This document shows, piece after piece, positions 1 to 7,578 of a stretch of 64,000 nucleotides of DNA; position 1 is the stretch's first letter; every line of letters starts with the position of its first letter. The notes under the pieces were generated by a model. That model worked only from the letters and a program-made list of their open reading frames with translations. It did no database searches and was not told where the DNA came from. Where the stretch lies: positions 1 through 64,000 of the forward strand of contig JAGBBV010000010.1 in the NCBI GenBank assembly GCA_017938315.1, in the 5' to 3' direction. The translations under genes were made by a program, and so were the position numbers. This DNA comes from Lachnospiraceae bacterium. Its GTDB lineage: Bacteria; Bacillota; Clostridia; Lachnospirales; Lachnospiraceae.

Positions 1-258
1 ACCCTTTAAAGAAATATGATAATTAGGTGCATTAAAACATACACAAGCGTCCTTACATAATTGAATTCGTTCTGTACGAGTACCAAATCCGGTACAGAAC
101 GTAATCCATCGAATTCCTTCCGCCTTTGAAGGCGTGATAGTCGTTGTAGTCGGACGGCCATCTGTATCCATCAACGTTAAAGCACAATAACCATCTTCTC
201 CACAATTACTTTGAATAATCTCAGAAGCTTTTTGAATTAGTTGTTCATGTATATTCAT
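1..258 (-). CDS. Pyridoxamine 5'-phosphate oxidase-fold (PPOX) family protein, 3' part cut off by window edge
   Basis: Eighty-six codons are visible on the minus strand and the gene runs off the left end, so the C-terminus is missing. The start ATG at 258 has AGGAGAGG about 6 nt upstream. The translation begins MNIHEQLIQKASEII and continues with CALTLMDTDGRPTTTTI and IRWITFCTG, the pattern of the N-terminal strands of split-barrel FMN-binding PPOX or general-stress-protein-26-like proteins. Such proteins usually bind flavin or heme; the substrate cannot be predicted. The next gene upstream is a WYL regulator in the same orientation, 70 bp away. That pairing is common for this family and suggests the regulator controls it. 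The family call rests on a fragment only. Confidence 0.6.
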   Translation of the reverse strand, partial: MNIHEQLIQKASEIIQSNCGEDGYCALTLMDTDGRPTTTTITPSKAEGIRWITFCTGFGTRTERIQLCKDACVCFNAPNYHISLKG

Positions 259-328
259 TACACCTCTCCTCACTTGTAACTCATTTTTCTCCAAGATATC
301 ACACCAAACACGACACCTGTATGTCATG

Positions 329-1228
329 TTACAAATATTTATTTGAAACAGTTGCAAGGGTATCTTTCATCATTTCCACCATCTCCGGCGGTTCAATTAC
401 TTTCACCTTATCTCCCAAACCAAGGAACCATGGAAGAGCATCTTCTGCACTATTAAATCCCCACTTGGCATATAAACGGCCATCCTCCATTACAGAAAAA
501 GAATTCGGTCCGTATTCCTCCACCAGCTTATACTTTACTCCGGAATCATAAATTGCGGTGACAAAATAATCGTCGGTCATATGCGTACCAAATTGCAATT
601 TTTCATCAGGAATTGCACGGACTTCATAACTCTCTTCGCTAAGTTGCAAATCCCAAAGCCGCCTCAATTTATATAGCCGAAAATCCTGACGTTGCTTACA
701 ATAACCAAAAACATACCAATCAGACCACATGAAATAAATCCGGTATGGCTCAATCAATTTGTCTGCCTCACCCTTATTGTAATAATAGTGAAAAGCAAGA
801 CATTTACGTTCACTAATGCCCTTTTTAATCAACTCAATCTTGGAAGATAAGGAAGATTTATAGAAAGACGCTAAATCTATTGTCATACTATCTATTAATT
901 CAAGCGTGTCCCCTGCACCCATTTTGGATGCCAACTTATCCGCACTTTGAGAAGACGAAACACTATCTAAAGACTTTAAGCCTGTAAAAACTGTAGACAA
1001 TTCCTGCCTTGTAAAAACAGTAGTATCCAATGCAAAACCTTCCATCAGAGAAATTCCACCATTGATTCCTTGGGTCGTAACAATGGGAATTCCTGCACGA
1101 CATATATCCTCAATATCTCGGTTAATGGTGCGTCTGGACACTTCAAACTTCTCTGCCAGATAAGGAGCCGTTACTTTTTCTTTCTGTTGTAATGTAGTAA
1201 TGATGCCAATTAAGCGCTCTATTTTCAT
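329..1228 (-). CDS. YafY-type HTH/WYL-domain transcriptional regulator
   Basis: The 299-residue protein has an N-terminal winged helix-turn-helix of the DeoR/HTH_11 type (residues about 5-55, with SRRTINRDIEDICRAGIP as the recognition part). A central WYL domain follows at about 135-215, with EPYRIYFMWSDWYVFGYC as its hallmark. A C-terminal WCX-like extension lies at about 230-299. WYL domains are thought to bind small ligands or nucleic acids and to control stress or defence genes. Length and domain order match YafY-family regulators. It is transcribed toward the PPOX-fold gene, which is its likely target or partner. No effector can be inferred. Confidence 0.85.
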   Translation of the reverse strand: MKIERLIGIITTLQQKEKVTAPYLAEKFEVSRRTINRDIEDICRAGIPIVTTQGINGGISLMEGFALDTTVFTRQELSTVFTGLKSLDSVSSSQSADKLASKMGAGDTLELIDSMTIDLASFYKSSLSSKIELIKKGISERKCLAFHYYYNKGEADKLIEPYRIYFMWSDWYVFGYCKQRQDFRLYKLRRLWDLQLSEESYEVRAIPDEKLQFGTHMTDDYFVTAIYDSGVKYKLVEEYGPNSFSVMEDGRLYAKWGFNSAEDALPWFLGLGDKVKVIEPPEMVEMMKDTLATVSNKYL

Positions 1229-1330
1229 AAATCAATCCTTATATGTAATCTATTTAGTTAAGTATACCAAAAACACCCTCAAGTTTCCACTTGAGAGTGC
1301 TATCCCATAATCCCTATTCAATTATCCAAA

Positions 1331-1471
1331 TCAACCTGTTTTCAAAACGTTCCTTATTGTTACTTCCGCATGTACGGTTGATTTCGAAATTCCAAACTGC
1401 CTTACGGTGGCATTGTTTTCAATAATATAATTGGCAATAGCGATTGCTCTTTCCTCAATATAATCTTTCAA
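1331..1471 (-). pseudogene. spoIIID: Truncated SpoIIID-like DNA-binding protein relic
   Basis: Forty-six codons from TTG (1469-1471, GAGGGG ribosome binding site 7 nt away) to TGA. The start reads LKDYIEERAIAIANYIIENN, followed by ATVRQFGISKSTVH, an almost exact match to the N-terminal half of SpoIIID, the mother-cell sporulation regulator of Firmicutes. Compared with the family pattern VRQTAKKFGISKSTVHKD, about four codons in the first HTH helix are missing without loss of frame. Beyond the recognition helix the sequence diverges and ends early; the family is normally about 80-90 residues. The HTH is therefore unlikely to fold normally and a functional spoIIID is expected elsewhere. A short real protein is possible but less likely. 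The rest of the 1229-1550 gap shows nothing else. Confidence 0.6.
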
Positions 1472-1550
1472 AGGAAATCCCCTCAGAATACTTTTTTACA
1501 TTCTATGAAAAGCTCTAAAGGGTTATGCCAAGATTTCCAATAAGTCCATG

Positions 1551-2234
1551 CTATCTTGCATTTTGAGTAAACCGGCACGCCGGGAAACCGCTGCAGCCGT
1601 AAAACATCCCAAACTTCCCTTTTCTTAAAATCAGTTCCCTACCACAAGCAGGGCAATTTCTTATGGTTTCTTCCTTCTCCGGATGTTCCTTCATTATTTT
1701 TCCCATTTCTTCGTAGCATAGTTGATTCATCCTACAGTCACACAATGCCCTGTGGGCGCCCTCTGTCGTAACCGAAAAATGCTCCGCTACATCCGTAAGC
1801 TTATGATGGGATAATTGAGGCAGGCATTTTCTTGCTATATATAAAGTATCAATATAATCATTTCTCACTTCCCTGCCAAAGCAGTTCCATGCGGCATCAT
1901 AAACAAAATTGGTATCAAAAGTGTGAATGTTATGTCCTACAAGAACAGAATCTCCGATAAAATCAAGAAACGCTTCCATAGCCTCTTCAATGCCGGGAGC
2001 ATCTGCCACCATATCATCGGTAATGCCGTTCACTGCAGTCGCTGCCTTTGGAATCGGTCTTCCGGGATTCACTAATGTAGAAAATTCCTCTGTGATTTCG
2101 TGACCTTGCACCTTGATGCCTGATATCTCTATAATGTCATCTGTCTGCTGGTTAATGCCTGTTGTCTCTAAGTCAAAAACCACATAATCCTCTATGTATT
2201 TTGTCAATCTTTTTCCTTTGTTTCTCTGTAACAT
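1551..2234 (-). CDS. DEDDh 3'-5' exonuclease (DNA polymerase III epsilon/PolC type) with C-terminal topoisomerase-type zinc finger
   Basis: The 227-residue protein has an N-terminal RNase-T/DnaQ-like exonuclease domain. Exo I is D21-L-E23 in YVVFDLETTG, Exo II lies in VGHNIHTFDTNF, and Exo III is HRALCDCRMN with the His and Asp of the DEDDh signature. The last 40 residues form a four-Cys zinc ribbon (CPACGREL and YGCSGFPAC) like the C-terminal repeat of topoisomerase I, a probable single-strand DNA-binding module. The family degrades 3' ends using two metal ions; the specific role, repair or RNA trimming, is unknown. The upstream sequence AAGGAG is about 12 nt from the ATG. Confidence 0.85.
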   Translation of the reverse strand: MLQRNKGKRLTKYIEDYVVFDLETTGINQQTDDIIEISGIKVQGHEITEEFSTLVNPGRPIPKAATAVNGITDDMVADAPGIEEAMEAFLDFIGDSVLVGHNIHTFDTNFVYDAAWNCFGREVRNDYIDTLYIARKCLPQLSHHKLTDVAEHFSVTTEGAHRALCDCRMNQLCYEEMGKIMKEHPEKEETIRNCPACGRELILRKGKFGMFYGCSGFPACRFTQNAR

Positions 2235-2324
2235 TTCTTCCGAATGCTCCTTGTATTCTTATGTTAAATTTTATCATAATGTAAGAAGTTTTTCCATATT
2301 ACATGTGTTCCTGTACCCCACCGC

Positions 2325-2352
2325 TTGACATTTTCCTCATCCATAGTATACT
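2325..2352 (+). promoter_or_regulatory. Sigma-A-type promoter of queT
   Basis: TTGACA at 2325-2330 and TATACT at 2347-2352 are separated by 16 nt. Transcription would start near 2359, about 70 nt upstream of the queT start codon. Confidence 0.7.
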
Positions 2353-2358
2353 GAAAAT

Positions 2359-2428
2359 CGGTCAGTTCGAAACCTTCCTGACCAATCCGCACAAACGGAG
2401 AAAAAACAAAACTACAGGAGAAAAGAAT
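2359..2428 (+). promoter_or_regulatory. Structured queT leader, candidate preQ1-responsive riboswitch
   Basis: The leader between promoter and queT holds two hairpins. The first is GGTCAG (2360-2365) pairing with CTGACC (2378-2383) around a 12-nt loop that contains ACCTTC. The second is TCCG (2386-2389) pairing with CGGA (2396-2399). An A-rich stretch and ACTACAGGAG (2411-2420) follow, and the last five bases are the ribosome binding site. The first loop could pair with the ribosome binding site as a pseudoknot, the usual preQ1 mechanism for translation control. The A-rich tail resembles preQ1-I and the inserted second hairpin resembles preQ1-II. It fits neither consensus exactly as I remember them, so the class is open. 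Confidence 0.45.
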
Positions 2429-2917
2429 ATGAAAAATCAAACAAACACCAAGGTCATGTTGCTGGTCCATGCAGCTGTGATTGCCGCGCTCTACGTGGTG
2501 CTCACCTTTTTTGCTAATGCACTTGGCTTAGCATCCTCTGTGATCCAAGTCCGCATTTCAGAGGCACTTACGATTCTGCCTTATTTTACCCCTGCTGCCA
2601 TACCGGGATTATTTGTAGGATGTCTGTTATCCAACATTTTAACAGGCTGTGCTTTGCCTGATATTATTTTCGGTTCCCTGGCAACTTTCATCGGGGCTGT
2701 TTTCACACACAAACTTCGCAAAAATAAATGGCTGGCACCAATTCCGCCCATTATAGCCAATGCTGTAATTGTGCCTTTTGTTTTATTATATGCTTATGGC
2801 ATTAGACCCCTTTGGTTTTCTTTTGTTACCGTTACCATAGGCGAGATTATTTCCTGCGGCGTGCTGGGAATGCTGCTGCTATTTACTTTACAAAAATATG
2901 CAAGAAGAATCTTTTAA
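2429..2917 (+). CDS. queT: QueT-family ECF transporter substrate-binding subunit (queuosine precursor uptake)
   Basis: A 162-residue integral membrane protein with about five or six hydrophobic segments, starting MKNQTNTKVMLLVHAAVIAA. Family hallmarks include QVRISEALTILPYF and FVGCLLSNIL, typical of QueT (PF06177), the S-component that captures preQ1 or a related queuosine precursor for the energy-coupling-factor ABC module. The ECF ATPases and EcfT are not in this window and are probably shared. I chose ATG 2429 because AGGAG lies 8 nt upstream; an in-frame ATG at 2303 lies before the promoter and has no support. Expression is likely controlled by the structured leader. Confidence 0.85.
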   Translation: MKNQTNTKVMLLVHAAVIAALYVVLTFFANALGLASSVIQVRISEALTILPYFTPAAIPGLFVGCLLSNILTGCALPDIIFGSLATFIGAVFTHKLRKNKWLAPIPPIIANAVIVPFVLLYAYGIRPLWFSFVTVTIGEIISCGVLGMLLLFTLQKYARRIF

Positions 2918-2937
2918 CATTGATATTCAAAAATAAA

Positions 2938-2983
2938 GGCATATAGAATGTGTAAATCACCACATTCTATATGCCACTTTTTT
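2938..2983 (+). terminator. Rho-independent terminator after queT
   Basis: A perfect 15-bp stem (2938-2952 with 2961-2975) with an 8-nt loop is followed by ACTTTTTT. The convergent DUF4097 gene ends at 3020, so the hairpin probably serves both strands. Confidence 0.85.
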
Positions 2984-3019
2984 GCCATGATCAACTCACC
3001 GGCAAATTTACTCATAAAT

Positions 3020-3991
3020 TTACTTATTCATAACCTTCACACTACCGCTGCCGGCCTTAGCACTCACCTGAATCTCTGCCGCATCTCCTACTACACCTGT
3101 TGCGTGATTGCCTTTCTTATTATAGGAAAGCTTGTCATCAAAATCTGTATGAATATTTCCGCTACCCGTTTCTGCTTCAAAGCTAAAACTCAAATCTTTT
3201 GGCAAAAGCAATTTTACATTTCCGCTGCTGGTCTGCACATTCACATTACCAGTCACTTCATCGGTCTCCACTTTTATGCTGCCACTGTTTGCAGAAAAGT
3301 CACCGTATCCTTTTACGCCAAGTGCATCAATACCTCCGCTGGAAGTAGCTATTTCCATAACTCCCTCTACCTTTTCGACGTCAATATTACCGCTGGTGGC
3401 TGACAGCGCTATTTCTTCTGCAATGATATTATTGCAATGAATGTTTCCGCTGACCGTAGACACATTTAGCTCCTGGGCTTGTGTATCATACCATTTAATA
3501 TTACCGCTGGTGGCCTGCACATCCACCTGATCGGCCACCAATGTGAACGCATCTTCAGCCGTAATGTTTCCGCTCTTGGTTTCAATACTTATATTTTTTA
3601 ATCCCTCTTTGGGTAAATAAACTTCAATCTTCTCCCCGATTCCACCAAAGATAATAATAGTTGACATCTTTTTACCGGTAACCTGTGCCTTACCATCCTT
3701 TATGACACACTCTGCTTTGGCATCTTCCTTACTGCTTAAAAGATATTCTTTAATTACAATCTTATCGCTGTCTCCGGAATATACTTTAATATTTTTGCTG
3801 GTATAAGATACATCCAGTTCATTTATCTGTGATAAAGGTATTTCTATTGTATTTCTAAGTTCTGCCTTTCCCGCTATGATAAAGTCCACGCCCACATACT
3901 CCTTTGCCTTATTAATTGAAAACATGCAAATGATAACGATCAGTGGAATCATAACCACTGTCGCAATCCACATGCCCTTATTCTGCTTCAT
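3020..3991 (-). CDS. DUF4097 family beta-strand repeat protein, membrane-anchored
   Basis: A 323-residue protein with one N-terminal membrane segment (residues about 6-26) and an extracytoplasmic domain. That domain holds at least seven SGNI-type repeats (TKSGNIT, ATSGNIKW, TVSGNIHC, ATSGNIDV, SSGGIDA, SGSIKV, SSGNVKL), the signature of DUF4097 beta-helix proteins such as LiaG and YvlB. These are often linked to envelope stress; the exact function is unknown. I chose the ATG at 3991, which has AGGTG nearby and overlaps the upstream XRE gene by 14 nt, suggesting translational coupling. In-frame ATGs at 4015 and 4051 are alternatives. Confidence 0.75.
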   Translation of the reverse strand: MKQNKGMWIATVVMIPLIVIICMFSINKAKEYVGVDFIIAGKAELRNTIEIPLSQINELDVSYTSKNIKVYSGDSDKIVIKEYLLSSKEDAKAECVIKDGKAQVTGKKMSTIIIFGGIGEKIEVYLPKEGLKNISIETKSGNITAEDAFTLVADQVDVQATSGNIKWYDTQAQELNVSTVSGNIHCNNIIAEEIALSATSGNIDVEKVEGVMEIATSSGGIDALGVKGYGDFSANSGSIKVETDEVTGNVNVQTSSGNVKLLLPKDLSFSFEAETGSGNIHTDFDDKLSYNKKGNHATGVVGDAAEIQVSAKAGSGSVKVMNK

Positions 3992-4832
3992 GTCCGTCAC
4001 CTGCACTTTCCGCATTTTTCCACTCACGTTTTCTTCTGCGGTTTTCCACAATTCCCTGAAAATAACTTACCAATGAATAATAAAGGGGGATGGTCAGGAA
4101 AATTACCCAGCCGGGATGCCACATCATCCAAAAAAATCCCATGCAAAGATATGCCAGAACTACAAGTACCGGATAGGCAAAGTGATGTGCATTCTTCTTT
4201 TCAATAGCCTCTGCGAGGGTATGCCAGATAGGAATCATGAAGAATAAAAGCCATCCCGGATGCCATGCATCCCATGCGCATCCAATAATCAGATATGCAA
4301 TAATAATGATAAATGTAATGGGAAAATGATTATGGTGGGCAATCCATTCCATATCTTTTTTCTCACCATTTACATAAACACCATTTTTATCTACATGAAC
4401 TTCATCACATTTCTGTTTATCCTTTACATGAATGCCGTTCCAGCCCACATGTACTTCACTGTCTTCATCTTTTACGTGAATTCCTTTAAAGCCTACATGT
4501 ACATACTCATCGGCAGAATTATCCCACTGATAACCGGTAGCATCCTTTCCATCATTTCCTTCTGCTCCACCTGTTGTCTGTGAAGATTCTGAATCATAGC
4601 TATCATAATCATCCGGCATGGGAATTTCATCTTCCGTACTTAATAATTCATCTAAAGATACTCCGTAAAGTCTTGCAAGAAGAATTAAATTATCCGTATC
4701 AGGAGATGCTTCCGCACGCTCCCATTTACTGACTGCCTGTCTGCTGATTCCTAATTTAGCAGCTAAAGCTTCTTGGGATAAATTATTACTTTTACGCAAG
4801 TTAACAAGTCTGTTTGCTATTTCAATATTCAT
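3978..4832 (-). CDS. Membrane-bound XRE-family regulator with VHVG-GIHVKD repeats
   Basis: A 284-residue protein with an N-terminal XRE HTH (residues 1-60; SRQAVSKWERAEASPD is the recognition region), then an acidic linker. Three short tandem repeats at about 111-155 follow (VHVGFKGIHVKD, VHVGWNGIHVKD, VHVDKNGVYVNG). Two internally duplicated hydrophobic hairpins at about 170-258 each contain WHPGW followed by a hydrophobic strand. The architecture suggests a membrane-tethered repressor that senses the envelope. It is coupled to the DUF4097 gene downstream, implying shared regulation or physical interaction. The start codon has GGTGAGG about 6 nt upstream. The repeats match no domain I can name. 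Confidence 0.75.
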   Translation of the reverse strand: MNIEIANRLVNLRKSNNLSQEALAAKLGISRQAVSKWERAEASPDTDNLILLARLYGVSLDELLSTEDEIPMPDDYDSYDSESSQTTGGAEGNDGKDATGYQWDNSADEYVHVGFKGIHVKDEDSEVHVGWNGIHVKDKQKCDEVHVDKNGVYVNGEKKDMEWIAHHNHFPITFIIIIAYLIIGCAWDAWHPGWLLFFMIPIWHTLAEAIEKKNAHHFAYPVLVVLAYLCMGFFWMMWHPGWVIFLTIPLYYSLVSYFQGIVENRRRKREWKNAESAGDGHEAE

Positions 4833-4975
4833 TTAGTACCTCACCCTTCCGCACTCTTCCTAAGTGCTTTGTTCCTTTGTGTTCTTTGAGCCGTCTCATG
4901 AGCAGATTATACGAAAACACCCTTGGTTGCACTACCAATTTTAGTTTGAATTTGGGGCAACTTTGGGTTGCATGC

Positions 4976-5008
4976 ATCAGAAAACGCCGGTTTTACGGCG
5001 TTTCTGAT
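4976..5008 (-). terminator. Hairpin downstream of the 5023-7563 gene, probable terminator
   Basis: The sequence ATCAGAAAACGCC(G) pairs with (C)GGCGTTTCTGAT, about 13 bp with one bulged base. The U-tract on the minus strand is short (UUUU in the 3' arm), so termination may be weak. The plus side has A7 then T8. Confidence 0.45.
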
Positions 5009-5022
5009 AAAAAAACTTTTTT

Positions 5023-7563
5023 TTATTTTGAATTTTTATTTCTGATATAAGTAATAAATTTATTACCGTTTTGTTCAAACCATTCTTTGGAATCATTCAT
5101 TCCCATCTTATAAACAGTTCCCGTTTCCGGATTCATCAGCACCGTATTTTGCTCATTAAACCCTATCAGGAGTACTGCCGAACCGTCTTCCATCATAACA
5201 AGCACAGGAATATCTTGGTTTACATAATATAACACCGCATCCAAACTACAATCCGTCAAATCGAGTATCTGATATTCGTCCAGATTATCTACCAGTATTT
5301 CAAATACGGTGTATCCCTGATCAAGCATATACTGGATATTTCTGCTGATTCCTTCAAACGTAAGGATGGTATCCAAACAAACCGCCAGGGAAGTCTTTTC
5401 CTCCGTCATTTGCTGTCCGGTAATTGCCATAATCTGATTTTTGGTACTACGGTTTCCTTTCAGCCACACGTATTCACCCGCTTCGTTTACCACTACACCG
5501 GCTTTCTCATACGCAAGATTCACAGCATTGCCGGGCTTCATAAAAATACCTTCCACACCGTTTTGTCCATACACATAAAATCTTTCATACTCTGTCTGGG
5601 GAGAACGGATGGTAATATTTCTTCCGCCTTCAAATAATACTTCTTTTGGTGTCAAATATTTGATAGAAGCCTCTTCAGCTGCATCTTTCAGTGCAATTCT
5701 CGTTATTTTTTCATATACATCAATTGCCACTCGTTCCACTGTATTTTCCATACCATCTTCTATCTCGGCATTCATGATGTGATCATCCAAAATTTCTTCG
5801 TAATTACCTTCTTCGTCTTTTTGTACACGCTTTAAAATAATCTGATTCTCAGAAACATCACCGCCGGTAATATACACATCCTGCTGTCTATATTCCTTTA
5901 AGACTCCTTCCGTTTCATTCTGAATTTTTACACAGTACATGGGGAAAATAATATTTCCCGTTTCATCCCTTACGATATCGCCTTCCCTTGCCACACCGTA
6001 TATCAAATCCTCCTCCATGAAACCGATGGGGGAAAGTAGCTCGCCGCCTCTTGCTTTAATCTCTGTCTGTTCTCCGGTATTCAAATTCATAAGCACCAAT
6101 TCTTTACTACCGTAATCCTGACTGTCTTTCTGCCAAACCACCATCAGATTACTGTCTGAAACCTGATAGCTTCCTTCTGCCAGATCTGTTGCGACCACCT
6201 CATAAGAACGGCTCATGGAACTGATTCCGTAAATAACATTGTCCAGCATCAGATATAAAATACCTGTTTTATTCACATAGGAAAGCTGCTTAATTTCTGC
6301 CATTAATAAATCCGGTGATTTATAATAGGAGACATAAACCATCTCCTCCGTAGTATTTACAGTGCTGTCATAATAGTAAACCGAGATACCGGTCTGCCCT
6401 TCATGTCTGCCTCTGTTCATATAACCATACACCATAAAGGTTACATTTCCCGCCTCATCTACATTCAAAATTTGAATGTCATGCTTATCGTAAAGCGTAC
6501 GGTCATCGGAATTATCTTCATCGTAAAAACCAAAAAGATATGCTTGCTTATTATCTACAATATTATAGCTAAAGAGTCTGTCGCCTACTACAAAGGCAAC
6601 TACATTTCCGCCTTCGCTTTCGGCAAGAGGTACATCATCTCCCATAATGCCCAGATATAACTTATCCCCGGAATAAACTTGTGCCTTTTCGTCAAATACC
6701 CTATTCATAGTCCGCTCAAAATCCAGAAGATAAATCCGATCCGCGGTGTATCTGATTCTGTAAAACTCTTCCACCCGGTGATATGCCTTCTCACCATCCT
6801 CTTCAATTGAGACAAAATATTTTAATGTGAAACTTCCTGTCTGCGCCGCCAATTCATTAATCTGAATTTTCAGTCCGGTTTCTTTTTCAACTGTCAAGTC
6901 TCCCCACGTAACCTGATGAAAGCTACTGTGAATATTTACTTTTCCAAATGTCGTATTATCACCTTCGGAATTAGACTCTAAATACTTTGTAAGTTCCTTT
7001 GCCTTCTCCTTATCAAAGGTCTTATTATTAAAATCTACAATATAATCCAGTTTTTCCGCCGTATGATAATCTTCTGCCCAAACGACCCTGGTATAATAGC
7101 GGACAGTATTTCCATCCTCTTTTTCCAAAAACAAAATTAATACATACTCTTTATTTGTTTCAATCAAATCCTTTAATGTAAAGCTAATTTGAATTTGATC
7201 GTCTTTTTGCTCAAATTCTTCTATTTCAGTATCTTCAATCAGTCTAGTGCCGTCAACACTTCTCACTTCAAAAGAAATACCGTTTATAATCTGTCCATAG
7301 CAATCTATGGTAAGTGATGTCCTTCTTCCTGCGGCAAGCGGTGTGATACCGTCACGCATATAGTTTATTTCCATATCCTGCGTGTAGCCGTGAAGCTCAT
7401 TAACCTCTCTTCCTGCATACTGTATGCTTACAACGGGAAGTGACGCCTTGGCCATTTCTACGGTAAGGTCTGTATTTCCTTTATTCATAATTTTACTGAT
7501 GGTTAAAAGTGCCGCCAAAAAAACAAATACAATTATGATCACTTTCAAAATTATTTTTTTCAT
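5023..7563 (-). CDS. Unknown large membrane-anchored protein with a C39-peptidase-like C-terminal end
   Basis: The 846-residue protein begins with a signal anchor (MKKIILKVIIIVFVFLAALL), so most of it should be extracytoplasmic. The middle is beta-rich (about residues 330-640), with repeated NLNTGE and GNIIF patterns that suggest a beta-propeller or similar. The last 130 residues resemble the papain-like C39 fold (a segment like LDAVLYYVNQDIPVLVMM, then AVLLIGFNEQNTVLMNPETG). The usual Cys-Gly and His-Ala motifs are not evident: SAVLLIGF stands where HAVV-GYD is expected. I chose the ATG at 7563 because GAGG lies 9 nt upstream; the ATG at 7578 directly abuts the stop of the preceding methyltransferase gene. 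The two are probably co-transcribed. I cannot name a function. Confidence 0.6.
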   Translation of the reverse strand: MKKIILKVIIIVFVFLAALLTISKIMNKGNTDLTVEMAKASLPVVSIQYAGREVNELHGYTQDMEINYMRDGITPLAAGRRTSLTIDCYGQIINGISFEVRSVDGTRLIEDTEIEEFEQKDDQIQISFTLKDLIETNKEYVLILFLEKEDGNTVRYYTRVVWAEDYHTAEKLDYIVDFNNKTFDKEKAKELTKYLESNSEGDNTTFGKVNIHSSFHQVTWGDLTVEKETGLKIQINELAAQTGSFTLKYFVSIEEDGEKAYHRVEEFYRIRYTADRIYLLDFERTMNRVFDEKAQVYSGDKLYLGIMGDDVPLAESEGGNVVAFVVGDRLFSYNIVDNKQAYLFGFYDEDNSDDRTLYDKHDIQILNVDEAGNVTFMVYGYMNRGRHEGQTGISVYYYDSTVNTTEEMVYVSYYKSPDLLMAEIKQLSYVNKTGILYLMLDNVIYGISSMSRSYEVVATDLAEGSYQVSDSNLMVVWQKDSQDYGSKELVLMNLNTGEQTEIKARGGELLSPIGFMEEDLIYGVAREGDIVRDETGNIIFPMYCVKIQNETEGVLKEYRQQDVYITGGDVSENQIILKRVQKDEEGNYEEILDDHIMNAEIEDGMENTVERVAIDVYEKITRIALKDAAEEASIKYLTPKEVLFEGGRNITIRSPQTEYERFYVYGQNGVEGIFMKPGNAVNLAYEKAGVVVNEAGEYVWLKGNRSTKNQIMAITGQQMTEEKTSLAVCLDTILTFEGISRNIQYMLDQGYTVFEILVDNLDEYQILDLTDCSLDAVLYYVNQDIPVLVMMEDGSAVLLIGFNEQNTVLMNPETGTVYKMGMNDSKEWFEQNGNKFITYIRNKNSK

Positions 7564-7578
7564 ATATTTCTGCCTCAT

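Noticed and set aside
2264-2470. A minus-strand ORF of 68 codons across the queT promoter and start
   Set aside because: It overlaps a consensus promoter, a structured leader and the queT start on the other strand; no family resemblance.
4906-4911. A TATAAT upstream of the XRE membrane regulator on the minus strand
   Set aside because: No acceptable -35 at 16-18 nt; may be an activated or weak promoter, but not supported enough to list.
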